Shown: positions 32,867 through 41,768, numbered from the stretch's first letter. The stretch: 64,000 nt of DNA from Lysobacter_F sp035645555 (GCA_035645555.1 DASQMI010000097.1:62001-126000); one strand, 5' to 3'. The notes: generated by a model not told the origin, from the sequence alone. Numbers and translations: made by a program.

Positions 32867-35050
32867 ATGCGCCCTGCCGTGATCGCCTTCCTGTTCGCCA
32901 TGTCACTGATGAGCACGACGTCGCCTGCCGCCCAGTCGCCCACGCCGCCGGATGCGGCCAAGAAACCGCACGTGGTGCGCGCGCCGCACGGCGCCCAGCG
33001 CCAGGACGAGTACTACTGGCTGCGCGACGATAGCCGCAAGAATCCCGAGATGCTGGCCTACCTGCAGGCCGAGAACGCCTACACGGATGCGGTGATGGCG
33101 CGCCTGAAGCCGGTGCACGACCGGCTCTACGACGAGATCGTCGGCCGCATCAAGCAGGACGACAGCTCGGTGCCGTACCGCGAGCGCGGCTTCTGGTACT
33201 ACTCGCGCTTCGAGACCGGCAAGGACTATCCGATCTACGCGCGCCGCGCCGATCGCGCCGGGCTGGGCGCCGCGGCCATCCAGAACGCCAACGACGCCGG
33301 CGACTTCGACGGCGAGCAGGTAATGCTCGACGTCAACCAGCTCGCCGCGGGCAAGGACTACTACAACGTCGGCGACTGGGTGGTGAGCCAGGACAACCGC
33401 CTGCTCGCCTACGCGGAGGACACTGTCGGCCGCCGGCAGTACGTCATCCGCATCAAGAACCTCGAGACCGGCGAGCTGTATCCGGACGAGATCCGTGGCG
33501 TGTCGCCCAACCTGGTCTGGGCCGACGACAACCGCACGGTCTTCTACGTCGAGAACGATCCCGAGACGCTGCTGACCAAGCGGGTCAAGAAGCACGTGCT
33601 CGGCACGCCGGCCTCGGCCGACGTGCTGGTGTACGAGGAAGAAGACGACAGCTTCTACATGGGTATCTCGCGCACGCGCGACGAGAAGTTCATCTGCATC
33701 GGCGTCAGCAGCACGGTGTCGGACGAGCTGCGCTGCGCGCCGGCGTCGAATCCCGACGCGTTCACCGTGCTCGCCCCGCGCGAGCGCGACATCGAGTACG
33801 ACGCCGACCACTACGCCGGGCGCTGGGTGATCCGCACCAACGCCGATGGCGCGAAGAACTTCAAGCTGGTGACCGCGCCGAGCGGCTCCACCTCGCGCAA
33901 GGATTGGAAGGACTGGATCGCGCACCGCGAGGACGTGTTCATCGACGGCTTCGAGCTGTTCCGCGATTTCGCCGTGATCGCCGAGCGCTCCGACGGCCTG
34001 GAGCGCCTGCGTGTGCTCAAGGACGGCGGCGAGGAGCACGTCCGCGCCGACGAGCCGGCCTACAGCATGGGCCTGGCCGCCAATCCCGAGCCGGACACCG
34101 AGTGGCTGCGCTACACCTATACCTCGCTGACCACGCCGGCGACCACCTACGAGGTCAACACCAGGACTGGCGAGCGTCGCCTGCTCAAGCAGCAGCCGGT
34201 GATCGGCTACGACCCGTCGAAGTACGTCACCGAGCGCGTGTGGGCGGTGGCGCGCGACGGCACCCGGATCCCCGTGTCGCTGGTCTATCGCAAGGGCTAC
34301 CGCAAGGACGGCACCGCCGCGCTGCTGCAGTACGGCTACGGCAGCTACGGCGCCACCATGGACCCGGCGTTCAACCTGCCGGTGGTGAGCCTGCTCGACC
34401 GCGGTGTGGTGTACGCGATCGCGCACATCCGCGGCGGCCAGGAGATGGGCCGGCACTGGTACGAAAACGGCAAGCTGTTCAAGAAGAAGAACACGTTCAC
34501 CGACTTCATCGACGTCACCGACTACCTGGTCAAGGAGGGCTACGCCGCTCCCGATCGCGTCGCCGCCTACGGCGGTTCCGCCGGCGGCCTGCTGATGGGC
34601 GCGATCTCGAACATGGCGCCGGAGAAGTACCGGGTGATCCTGTCGCAGGTGCCGTTCGTCGACGTGGTGACCACCATGCTCGACCCGACGATCCCGCTCA
34701 CCACCAACGAGTACGACGAGTGGGGCAACCCGGAGAAGAAGGAGTACTACGAGTACATGCTGTCGTACTCGCCGTACGACAACCTGCAGAAGAAGGCGTA
34801 CCCGGCGATGTTCGTCGGCACCGGCCTGTGGGATTCGCAGGTGCAGTACTGGGAGCCGGCGAAGTACGTGGCGCGGCTGCGCGACGTCAACACGTCCGAG
34901 CGGCCGGTGGTGTTCCGCACCAACATGGACGCCGGCCACGGCGGCAAGTCCGGCCGTTTCCGCCGCTACCGCGAGCTTGCGGAGATGTACGCGTTCGCGC
35001 TCGACCAGCTCGGCGTGGCCGAGCCGGCGGCCGCCGCCCCAGCCAAGTGA
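32867..35050 (+). CDS. Secreted S9 family peptidase, oligopeptidase B-like
   Basis: A 727-residue enzyme with a signal peptide (MRPAVIAFLFAMSL to about residue 24). It belongs to the oligopeptidase-B branch of S9A: RQDEYYWLRDDSRKNPEMLAYL near the start, Ser571 in YGGSAGGLLMGA, Asp in GLWDSQVQYWEPAKY and His691 in AGHGGKSG. Oligopeptidase B cuts after Arg and Lys; E. coli PtrB is cytoplasmic, so the signal peptide is notable. ATG 32867 starts the signal sequence, and an in-frame ATG at 32798 adds unlikely residues. The gene differs enough from its tandem neighbour to be an old duplication or separate acquisition. Confidence 0.94.
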   Translation: MRPAVIAFLFAMSLMSTTSPAAQSPTPPDAAKKPHVVRAPHGAQRQDEYYWLRDDSRKNPEMLAYLQAENAYTDAVMARLKPVHDRLYDEIVGRIKQDDSSVPYRERGFWYYSRFETGKDYPIYARRADRAGLGAAAIQNANDAGDFDGEQVMLDVNQLAAGKDYYNVGDWVVSQDNRLLAYAEDTVGRRQYVIRIKNLETGELYPDEIRGVSPNLVWADDNRTVFYVENDPETLLTKRVKKHVLGTPASADVLVYEEEDDSFYMGISRTRDEKFICIGVSSTVSDELRCAPASNPDAFTVLAPRERDIEYDADHYAGRWVIRTNADGAKNFKLVTAPSGSTSRKDWKDWIAHREDVFIDGFELFRDFAVIAERSDGLERLRVLKDGGEEHVRADEPAYSMGLAANPEPDTEWLRYTYTSLTTPATTYEVNTRTGERRLLKQQPVIGYDPSKYVTERVWAVARDGTRIPVSLVYRKGYRKDGTAALLQYGYGSYGATMDPAFNLPVVSLLDRGVVYAIAHIRGGQEMGRHWYENGKLFKKKNTFTDFIDVTDYLVKEGYAAPDRVAAYGGSAGGLLMGAISNMAPEKYRVILSQVPFVDVVTTMLDPTIPLTTNEYDEWGNPEKKEYYEYMLSYSPYDNLQKKAYPAMFVGTGLWDSQVQYWEPAKYVARLRDVNTSERPVVFRTNMDAGHGGKSGRFRRYRELAEMYAFALDQLGVAEPAAAAPAK

Positions 35051-35183
35051 ACCGCGCGCGGCGGGCGTGGCGCCTGCCGTGCGGATTGCCTGCGCTCCGG
35101 CCTTGGCCGGGGCGCGCCGTTTCGGGATGACCGCAGCGCACGCGCTCGTGGCAGGATGGCCTGCCGCTGCCCGAATTCCGCCC

Positions 35184-35582
35184 GTGCCCGAGCCCGCCGC
35201 GCCCGAACCCCGCACCCGCCTGCGCTGGGCGTGGTGGCTGCTGGCCTACGCCAGCCTGGGCCTCGGCCTGGTCGGGGTGGTGCTGCCGGGCCTGCCGACG
35301 GTGCCGTTCGTGCTGCTGGCCGCGTTCGCCGCCGCGCGCGGCTCGCAGCGCCTGCATGCGTGGCTGCTCGCGCACCGGCAGTTCGGCCCGATCATCCGCG
35401 ACTGGCAGGCGCACGGCGCGGTCAGCCGCCGTGCCAAGCGGCTGGCGGTGACGATGATGGCGGCGTGCGCGCTGCTGATGTTCCTGACCGCGCCGCGTGC
35501 GTGGATGGCCGCCACCGGCACCGCGGTCATGGCGGTGGTCGCGCTGTGGCTGTGGCGGCGTCCCGAGCCGCCGGCGCGCTGA
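35184..35582 (+). CDS. ybaN: YbaN family (DUF454) inner membrane protein
   Basis: A small membrane protein with the DUF454 core: WWLLAYASLGLGLVGVVLPGLPTVPFVLLAAFAAARGS, then HAWLLAHRQFGPIIRDWQAHGAV, then two hydrophobic segments. I use GTG 35184 (132 residues), which matches the family length. ATG 35127 would give 151 residues with an unlike N-terminus. The function is not established. It lies just before lptM in the same direction; lptM appears to have its own -10 box. Confidence 0.85.
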   Translation: MPEPAAPEPRTRLRWAWWLLAYASLGLGLVGVVLPGLPTVPFVLLAAFAAARGSQRLHAWLLAHRQFGPIIRDWQAHGAVSRRAKRLAVTMMAACALLMFLTAPRAWMAATGTAVMAVVALWLWRRPEPPAR

Positions 35583-35589
35583 GCCGCGT

Positions 35590-35595
35590 TACACT
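35590..35595 (+). promoter_or_regulatory. -10-like box of lptM, probably leaderless
   Basis: The hexamer tacact ends exactly 7 nt before the ATG at 35602. This is the same distance as for hemC, ubiE and ybeD. No ribosome binding site lies between. Confidence 0.4.
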
Positions 35596-35601
35596 GCGCG
35601 C

Positions 35602-35799
35602 ATGAACCGTTCGCTCGCTTTCGCAACGCTCGCGCTGGCGCTGGTGCTCGCCGGCTGCGGCAACAAGGGTCCGCTGGTGCTGCCGACGCCGCCGCAGGAG
35701 GAGACGCCGGACGCGCCGGCCGACGACGCGGCCGACGAGGACGGGGCGCCGGCGGAAGACGACACCACGCCGCCCGCCGACGAAGACGGGGATGAGTGA
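35602..35799 (+). CDS. lptM: LptM-type small lipoprotein
   Basis: A 65-residue lipoprotein: a signal peptide with the lipobox LVLAGC, then CGNKGPLVLP, the hallmark of LptM/YifL, which helps oxidise the LPS-transport protein LptD at the outer membrane. The tail after residue 33 is very acidic (Asp, Glu, Ala, Pro). It is the first gene of lptM-dapF-DUF484-xerC, the same order as in E. coli. Its stop overlaps the dapF start by 8 nt. Confidence 0.9.
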   Translation: MNRSLAFATLALALVLAGCGNKGPLVLPTPPQEETPDAPADDAADEDGAPAEDDTTPPADEDGDE

Positions 35800-36652
35800 G
35801 GCCGCGCCCACGCTGGCGTTCTCCAAGATGCACGGCGCGGGCAACGACTTCGTCGTGCTCGACCTGCGCCACGGCGCGCCGCCGCCCGGTCCGGCGCTGT
35901 GCCGCGCGCTGGCCGACCGCCACTTCGGCGTCGGCTGCGACCAGGTGCTGACGATCGAACCGCCGCGCAGCCCTGGAGCGGTGGCGGCGTACGGCATCTG
36001 GAATGCCGACGGCAGCGCCGCGCAGCAGTGCGGCAACGGCGCGCGCTGCGTCGCCGCGTGGCTGGTGCGCGACGGCGCCGCGCGCGGTCCGCGCTTCGTT
36101 GTCGACAGCCCGAGCGGCACCCACGCGGTCGACGTGCTGCCGGACGGCCGCTACCGCATCGCCATGGGTGTGCCGCGGTTCGCGCCGGCGGCGATCCCGC
36201 TGCGTGGTTTCGAAGAAGCGGCGACCTACGCGCTCGAGCTCGACGGCGCGCGGGTCGAGTTCGGCGCCGCGTCGATGGGCAATCCGCACGCGGTGATCGA
36301 GGTCGCCGACGCCGACGCCGCGCCGGTGGCGCAGCTCGGCGCGGCGCTGCAGCGACATCCGGCGTTTCCCGATTCGGTCAACGTCGGCTTCGCGCAGGTG
36401 CTCGCGCCCGAGCGCATCCGCCTGCGCGTGTACGAGCGCGGCGTCGGCGAGACGCTCGCCTGCGGTAGCGGCGCGTGTGCGGCCGCCGCGGTGCTGATGC
36501 GCCGTGGCCGCATCGCCGGCGAGGTCGACATCGAACTGCCCGGCGGCACGTTGCGCGTCGCGTGGCCGCAGCCGGATTCCCCGATCACCATGGCCGGCCC
36601 GGCGGTCTTCGTATTCGAAGGCGCTTGGCCGCTGGAGTCTGCACCCCGATGA
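35792..36652 (+). CDS. dapF: Diaminopimelate epimerase
   Basis: A 286-residue enzyme that converts LL- to meso-diaminopimelate for lysine and peptidoglycan synthesis. The two active-site cysteines are visible: Cys80 in QQCGNGARC and Cys224 in LACGSGACAA, each at the end of one of the two duplicated folds. FSKMHGAGNDFVVLD opens the enzyme. The length is usual. Translation is coupled to lptM (8-nt overlap) and to the following DUF484 gene (ATGA overlap). Confidence 0.98.
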   Translation: MSEAAPTLAFSKMHGAGNDFVVLDLRHGAPPPGPALCRALADRHFGVGCDQVLTIEPPRSPGAVAAYGIWNADGSAAQQCGNGARCVAAWLVRDGAARGPRFVVDSPSGTHAVDVLPDGRYRIAMGVPRFAPAAIPLRGFEEAATYALELDGARVEFGAASMGNPHAVIEVADADAAPVAQLGAALQRHPAFPDSVNVGFAQVLAPERIRLRVYERGVGETLACGSGACAAAAVLMRRGRIAGEVDIELPGGTLRVAWPQPDSPITMAGPAVFVFEGAWPLESAPR

Positions 36653-37329
36653 CCGATTCCCTCGACAAGAACGAGAAGCTCGGCGCGCACGAAGTAGCCG
36701 CGTGGCTGCGCCGCCATCCGCGCTTTCTGCAGCAATTCCCCGATCTCGCGCTCAGCCTGGTGGTGCCGCGCGACGAAGGCCCGGCGGCGTCGCTAGCGAG
36801 CTACCAGCTCGACGTGCTGCGCGACAAGAACCGCGAGCTGAGCCGCAGGCTGCAGGAGCTGTTCGCCAACGCGCAGGACAACGAGCGGCTAGCCGTGCGC
36901 ACGCATCAGCTGACGTTGGCGCTGATGCGCCAGGGCAACGCGGCCGACACCTTGCGTGCGATGGCGGCATCGCTCGCCGAGGATTTCCACGGCGATTGGG
37001 TGCGCTTCGTGCTGTTCGCGCCGGTCGACGGTCTCGACGATGCCGACTGGCTGCAGGTGATCGCGCCGCACGATCCGCGGCTGGTGCCGTTCCGCGACGC
37101 GATCGCCGCGGGTGAGCCGATCTGCGGCCGCCTGCATCCGGACAAGAACGCGCTGCTGTACGGCACACGCGTGGAGGAGGTGCAGTCCTCGGTGCTGCTG
37201 CCGCTGCCTGACGTGGGCCTGCTCGCGGTCGGCAGCCACGACCCGAACCGGTTCTATCCCGGCATGGGCACGCTGTTCCTGCGCATGATGGGCGAAGCGC
37301 TCGCCACCGCGCTGGCGAGGTACGCCTGA
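36649..37329 (+). CDS. DUF484 family protein
   Basis: A 226-residue GAF-like protein. It starts KLGAHEVAAWLRRHPRFLQQFPDL, has a coiled segment (about 50-90, LRDKNRELSRRLQELFANAQDNERL) and a GAF-type domain after that, ending DVGLLAVGSHDPNRFYPGMGTLFL. DUF484 genes sit between dapF and xerC in E. coli (yigA) and Pseudomonas; their function is unknown. Its start overlaps the dapF stop. The stop lies 10 nt before xerC. Confidence 0.92.
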   Translation: MTDSLDKNEKLGAHEVAAWLRRHPRFLQQFPDLALSLVVPRDEGPAASLASYQLDVLRDKNRELSRRLQELFANAQDNERLAVRTHQLTLALMRQGNAADTLRAMAASLAEDFHGDWVRFVLFAPVDGLDDADWLQVIAPHDPRLVPFRDAIAAGEPICGRLHPDKNALLYGTRVEEVQSSVLLPLPDVGLLAVGSHDPNRFYPGMGTLFLRMMGEALATALARYA

Positions 37330-37339
37330 CGGCGCGACG

Positions 37340-38251
37340 ATGAACGCGGCGCCCGAGCAGCAGGCGACCCCGTTGCCGGCCCCGGTCGGCGAGTTCCTCG
37401 ATTACCTGCGTGTCGAGCGCGGCATGTCCGCACACACGCTCGACGCGTACCGCCGCGACCTGACCGTGCTCGCCGAGTGGAATGCGACGTACGGCGGCGA
37501 CGTGCTCGCGCTCGATCCGGAACGGTTGCGTGCGTTCGTCGCCGCCGAGCACCGCCGCGGGCAATCGCCGAAGACCGTACAGCGGCGCCTGTCGGCGTGC
37601 CGCAGCTTCTTCGGCTGGCTGGTGAAGCAGGGCCGGCTGCCGGCCAATCCGGCCGCCGCGGTGCGGGGACCGAAGGCCCCACGCAAGCTGCCGCAGGTGC
37701 TCGATCCGGACGAAGCGAACGCGCTGGTGGAAGTGCCGACCGACGCGCCGCTCGGGCTGCGCGACCGCGCGCTGCTGGAGCTGTTCTATTCCTCGGGCCT
37801 GCGCCTGTCGGAACTCTGCGCGCTGCGGTGGCGCGACCTCGATCTCGACGATGGTCTGGTGACGGTGACCGGCAAGGGCCGCAAGCAGCGCAGCGTCCCG
37901 CTCGGCTCGCACGCGCGCCGGGCGCTGACCGAATGGCGCGCGTCGACCGGCGCCGCGGCCGAAGCGCCGGTGTTTCCCGGCCGCGGCGGCGGACCAATCA
38001 CGCCGCGCGCGGTGCAGTTGCGGCTGCAGCAGATCGCGCGCCGGCAGGGCCTGTTCAAGCGTGTGCATCCGCACCTGCTGCGGCATTCGTTCGCCAGCCA
38101 CATCCTGGAGTCGTCCGGCGACCTGCGCGCGGTGCAGGAACTGCTCGGGCACGCCGACATCAGCACCACGCAGATCTACACCCACCTCGACTTCCAGCAC
38201 CTCGCCAAGGTGTACGACGCGGCGCATCCGCGCGCGAAGCGCAAGCGGTAG
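37340..38251 (+). CDS. xerC: Tyrosine recombinase XerC
   Basis: A 303-residue site-specific recombinase that resolves chromosome dimers at dif together with XerD. The N-terminal SAM-like domain (FLDYLRVERGMSAHTLDAYRRDL) is followed by the catalytic domain: Arg in GLRLSEL, Lys in TGKGRKQR, HLLRHSFASH, and the nucleophile Tyr280 in TTQIYTH. Position after DUF484 in the dapF operon identifies it as XerC rather than XerD. It is the last gene of the operon; 462 bp of hairpin-rich intergenic DNA follow. Confidence 0.97.
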   Translation: MNAAPEQQATPLPAPVGEFLDYLRVERGMSAHTLDAYRRDLTVLAEWNATYGGDVLALDPERLRAFVAAEHRRGQSPKTVQRRLSACRSFFGWLVKQGRLPANPAAAVRGPKAPRKLPQVLDPDEANALVEVPTDAPLGLRDRALLELFYSSGLRLSELCALRWRDLDLDDGLVTVTGKGRKQRSVPLGSHARRALTEWRASTGAAAEAPVFPGRGGGPITPRAVQLRLQQIARRQGLFKRVHPHLLRHSFASHILESSGDLRAVQELLGHADISTTQIYTHLDFQHLAKVYDAAHPRAKRKR

Positions 38252-38713
38252 CGGGGAAACGATGGTCTTCGCGGGCAGGGCAAGCGTTCTGCCCACTGCC
38301 GTAGCGGGCGATGCATTGACATCCGGCGACCCGAGGGCTGGCGACAGTTCCAGTCGCCTCTGCGGACCCGGCGACTTTATCGCGGTCAACCTCGAAAGCG
38401 AGGGTGGTTCCGGCCCGCGGCGCGGGCCGGACTACTTTTCTTTGTCTTGCCAAAGAAAAGTAGTCAAAAGAAAGGCGCTTCCCCGACACGACAACCGTTG
38501 GCGGTTCACCTGTCTCGGGATTTTCGTACGCGACATCCCTGTCGCGTCCGAAAACGGCCGACATCCTGTCGGCCGCCCTCCGGGTCTCCGGTTGTCAACC
38601 GGAATCAGCCGCGCGGCAGCGGGCGGAACCCACTCGCTAGACGGGTGCCGAAAGCTCACCTTGAAGCCGCTTTCCGCGGCCCCACCTAGGCAGGACATCG
38701 CCTGGAGCCTGCC
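38252..38713. other. Intergenic region with a hairpin-rich repeat
   Basis: This 462-bp region between xerC and hslV has no convincing gene. Its middle is a series of perfect palindromes, listed separately. The last 30 nt before hslV (ending cctgcc-atg) must hold its ribosome site; I see no good -35/-10 pair. Confidence 0.7.
38410..38602 (+). repeat. Multi-hairpin intergenic element
   Basis: Five palindromes lie in a row: ccggcccgc/gcgggccgg (38410-38430); gactacttttctttg/caaagaaaagtagtc, a 15-bp perfect stem with loop tcttgc (38430-38465); acgcgac/gtcgcgt (38528-38547); ggccgac/gtcggcc (38556-38574); and ccggttg/caaccgg (38588-38602). The third and fourth share loops of the form atcc(c)t. 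From memory, similar tacttttctttg hairpin units recur between genes in Xanthomonas and Stenotrophomonas. No transposase or terminal repeats were found. Confidence 0.8.
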
Positions 38714-39265
38714 ATGGATTCGCACCGCCAGCCGCCTGTCTTCCACGCCACCACCATCGTCTCGGTGCGCCGCAACGGCCGCGTTGCGGTCGCGGGCGAC
38801 GGTCAGGTGACGCTGGGCCACACGGTGATGAAGTCCAACGCGCGCAAGGTGCGCAGGCTCGGTCGTGACGGCCAGGTGCTGGCCGGTTTCGCCGGGGCCG
38901 CCGCCGATGCGTTCACCCTGTTCGAGTTGTTCGAGGCCAAGCTGGAGAAGCACGGCCAGCTGACCCGCGCGGCGGTGGAATTGGCCAAGGACTGGCGTAC
39001 CGAGCGCCGGCTCGGAAAGCTCGAAGCGCTGCTCGCGGTGGCCGACAAGGAAACCTCGCTGATCATCGGCGGCACCGGCGACGTGATCGAGCCCGAGGAC
39101 GGCCTGATCGCGATCGGTTCCGGCGGCCCGTACGCGCTGTCGGCGGCACGCGCGCTGGCCGCGCACACCGCGCTCGACGCGCGCGCGATCGCGGTCGAGG
39201 CGCTCAATATCGCCGGCGACGTGTGCATCTACACCAACCGCAACATCGTCGTCGAAGAACTCTGA
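38714..39265 (+). CDS. hslV: ATP-dependent protease subunit HslV
   Basis: A 183-residue threonine peptidase that forms the two-hexamer core of HslUV. The catalytic Thr is preceded by a 12-residue propeptide (MDSHRQPPVFHA, then TTIVSVRR); Thr13 would become the N-terminal nucleophile. E. coli HslV carries only Met in that place. No other start codon is available nearer the Thr, so the propeptide is real if the gene is expressed. DGQVTLG and later IGSGGPYALSAA match the family. hslU follows after 58 nt. Confidence 0.96.
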   Translation: MDSHRQPPVFHATTIVSVRRNGRVAVAGDGQVTLGHTVMKSNARKVRRLGRDGQVLAGFAGAAADAFTLFELFEAKLEKHGQLTRAAVELAKDWRTERRLGKLEALLAVADKETSLIIGGTGDVIEPEDGLIAIGSGGPYALSAARALAAHTALDARAIAVEALNIAGDVCIYTNRNIVVEEL

Positions 39266-39323
39266 GCGCCCGGCGCGGCATCCCGCCGCGCCACGCGGCC
39301 GCATCTCCCCACGGAACGCGTCC

Positions 39324-40721
39324 ATGCACAAGATCGAGAACACCAGCGCCACCATGACTCCGCGCGAGATCGTGCAGGAGCTCGACCGCCACATCGTCGG
39401 CCAGGCCGCCGCCAAGCGCGCGGTCGCGATCGCGCTGCGCAATCGCTGGCGGCGCATGCAGCTTGCGCCCGAGCTGCGCAACGAGGTGATGCCGAAGAAC
39501 ATCCTGATGATCGGTCCGACCGGCGTCGGCAAGACCGAGATCGCGCGCCGGCTGGCCACGCTCGCCAACGCGCCGTTCGTCAAGGTGGAGGCCACGCGCT
39601 TCACCGAAGTCGGCTACGTCGGCAAGGACGTCGAGCAGATCATCCGCGACCTCGCCGATACCGCGGTCAAGATGTACCGTGAGCAGGCCAAGCAGCGGGT
39701 GCGCACCCAGGCCGAGGACCGCGCCGAGGAGCGTATCCTCGATGCGCTGCTGCCGCGGCGCGCGCCGAGTGCGCCGCTGTTCGGCTTCAATCCGCGCGAC
39801 GTCGCGCAGGACGAGCCGTCGGCCTACGAGAACTCGCCGGAGGCGCAGGAGACCCGCGCCAAGCTGCGCAAACAGCTTCGCAGCGGCGCACTCGACGAGC
39901 GCGAGATCGAGATCGAAACCGCGGTCAACGTGGGCGTGGACATCATGGCGCCGCCCGGCATGGAGGAGATGGGTCAGCAGCTGCGGCAGATGTTCTCGCA
40001 GTTCGCCGGCAGCAAGACCCACAAGCGCACGCTGGCAATCAAGGCCGCGCGCACGCTGCTGATCGAGGAAGAGGCGGCCAAGCTGGTCAACGAGGACGAG
40101 GTGCGGCAGGCGGCGATCGAGGCCTGCGAGCAGCACGGCATCGTGTTCATCGACGAGATCGACAAGGTCGCGCGCCGCAGCGACACGCTGGTGGGCGGCG
40201 ACGTCAGCCGCGAGGGCGTGCAGCGCGATCTGCTGCCGCTGGTGGAAGGCTCCACGGTCAGCACCAAGTACGGCCCGGTGAAGACCGACCACATCTTGTT
40301 CATTGCCTCCGGCGCGTTCCACCTCGCCAAGCCCAGCGACCTGATCCCGGAGCTGCAGGGCCGCTTCCCGATCCGTGTTGAGCTGTCGGCGCTGAGCAAG
40401 CAGGACTTCGTGCGCATCCTCACCGAGCCGAAGGCGGCGCTCACCACCCAGTACGTGGAGCTGCTGCGCACCGAAGGGGTGGCGCTGCGCTTCACCGAGG
40501 ACGCGATCGAACGCATCGCCGAGATCGCCGCGTTCGTCAACGAGCGCCAGGAGAACATCGGCGCGCGCCGGCTGCATACGGTGCTGGAGAAGCTGCTCGA
40601 CGCGCTGAGCTACGAGGCACCGGATCGCGACGGCCAGGCGGTCACCATCGATCGCGCCTACGTCGATGCGCAGCTCGGCGAGCTGGTGCAGGACCCCGAC
40701 CTCAGCCGTTACATCCTGTAG
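39324..40721 (+). CDS. hslU: ATP-dependent protease ATPase subunit HslU
   Basis: A 465-residue AAA+ unfoldase that feeds HslV. Walker A is GPTGVGKT at 64-71, Walker B VFIDEIDK, and the family opening MTPREIVQELDRHIVGQAAAKRAV is conserved. The intermediate I-domain (about 110-240) is present with a Glu-rich stretch. It ends with DLSRYIL, the C-terminus that docks into HslV. It is the second gene of hslVU and converges with the minus-strand HExxH gene only 3 nt away. Confidence 0.98.
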   Translation: MHKIENTSATMTPREIVQELDRHIVGQAAAKRAVAIALRNRWRRMQLAPELRNEVMPKNILMIGPTGVGKTEIARRLATLANAPFVKVEATRFTEVGYVGKDVEQIIRDLADTAVKMYREQAKQRVRTQAEDRAEERILDALLPRRAPSAPLFGFNPRDVAQDEPSAYENSPEAQETRAKLRKQLRSGALDEREIEIETAVNVGVDIMAPPGMEEMGQQLRQMFSQFAGSKTHKRTLAIKAARTLLIEEEAAKLVNEDEVRQAAIEACEQHGIVFIDEIDKVARRSDTLVGGDVSREGVQRDLLPLVEGSTVSTKYGPVKTDHILFIASGAFHLAKPSDLIPELQGRFPIRVELSALSKQDFVRILTEPKAALTTQYVELLRTEGVALRFTEDAIERIAEIAAFVNERQENIGARRLHTVLEKLLDALSYEAPDRDGQAVTIDRAYVDAQLGELVQDPDLSRYIL

Positions 40722-40724
40722 CGA

Positions 40725-41768
40725 TCACGGTGCCGTGCGGCGCGCGGTATCGGCGGCGAGCTCGCTGCGCGCAGCCTGCTGCAGTTCGGCCCGCGACACC
40801 TGCTCCGGCGCGCGGCCCAGCCGTGCGGTCAGCGCCGCGACCACGCGCTTGTTCGCGTAGGTGTGCGGCGACTCCGGGTTTTCGCTTTGCGCGGTGGTGA
40901 TGTAACGCAGCCGCTTCTCGCTGACCGTTTCCGCCAGCGCCAGCTCGGTCAGCTTGGCGCGGAACTCGAGTTCCCACGAGGCGATTCCGGGATAGCGCCG
41001 CTTGTCGGCGAGGTGCTGCGCTTCGTGGGCGAGGAACACCACGCGGAACGCCTCGCCGTCCAGTCCGCCGGGATAGACACTGCGCACCGCGAACAGCTTT
41101 TCGGCGGTCGCCCAGCCGCCGTTCGAACCCCGCTCGCAGCGGCCGTACGCCGACCAGCCTCGCGCAGCGAAACCGTCCAGCAGATCGACCTCGACGCGCT
41201 GCACGCCTTCCGGCAGCACGACGTCGAACGTACGCGTTTCCTGCTCGCGCCACAGCATCAGTTCGCGCAGTGGTGGGGTCACGCCGAGCAGCGCGTGGTA
41301 GCCGCGATCGCGCAGCGCGGCGATCAGAACCGGCTCCAGCGCATCGAGGCTCCCGGCGTCCGCCGCGCGCGGGCCGAGCTGCGCTTTCAGCCGCTGCAGC
41401 AGCCACGCCTCCCAGTGCGCACGGGTGGCCGGCGCGTTCAGCGCATACCACCAGTAGGCCTGATAGGCATGCAGCACATCGCGCGCCAGCGGGTCGGTCA
41501 CGTGGCCGCTCAGGACGGGCGGCGCGCTCCGGTCGAAGCGGCCGAACAGGCAGCGGCGGTAATCGAGATCGACACCGGCGAATTCGCTCGCCGGCACGAC
41601 GTCGAGCGCATCCAAGGCGGCGCGAGCGTCGCCCTGCAGGATGCTGCTGGTCGAGGCATCGATCGCTGCCCGCGCCGCTGGCGTGCTGGACGGGGCGGGG
41701 CTGCGCGCCGGCGCCGGCAGACTCGCCAGCAGGCCCAGCAGGATGGCGAGGGGAACGGCGGTGTGCAT
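40725..41768 (-). CDS. Secreted protein with HEAQH zinc-site motif, unknown family
   Basis: A 347-residue protein with a signal peptide (MHTAVPLAILLGLLASLPAPA). Residues 248-252 read HEAQH inside FLAHEAQHLADKRRYP, a perfect HExxH, and a Glu lies 23 residues on (Glu275 in AKLTELALAE), the spacing of a gluzincin third ligand. The middle region has many Trp and Tyr residues (YQAYWWYALNA). It is likely a periplasmic zinc-dependent hydrolase, but I cannot name the family and activity is inference. Its stop is 3 nt from that of hslU. Confidence 0.72.
   Translation of the reverse strand: MHTAVPLAILLGLLASLPAPARSPAPSSTPAARAAIDASTSSILQGDARAALDALDVVPASEFAGVDLDYRRCLFGRFDRSAPPVLSGHVTDPLARDVLHAYQAYWWYALNAPATRAHWEAWLLQRLKAQLGPRAADAGSLDALEPVLIAALRDRGYHALLGVTPPLRELMLWREQETRTFDVVLPEGVQRVEVDLLDGFAARGWSAYGRCERGSNGGWATAEKLFAVRSVYPGGLDGEAFRVVFLAHEAQHLADKRRYPGIASWELEFRAKLTELALAETVSEKRLRYITTAQSENPESPHTYANKRVVAALTARLGRAPEQVSRAELQQAARSELAADTARRTAP

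Noticed and set aside
32903..35215. A 770-codon minus-strand frame opposite the oligopeptidase-B-like gene
   Set aside because: Antisense shadow; the sense frame has a full catalytic triad and signal peptide.
38432..39604. A 390-codon minus-strand frame across the hairpin element and hslV
   Set aside because: It is the reverse of hslV plus repeat DNA and encodes no recognisable domain.
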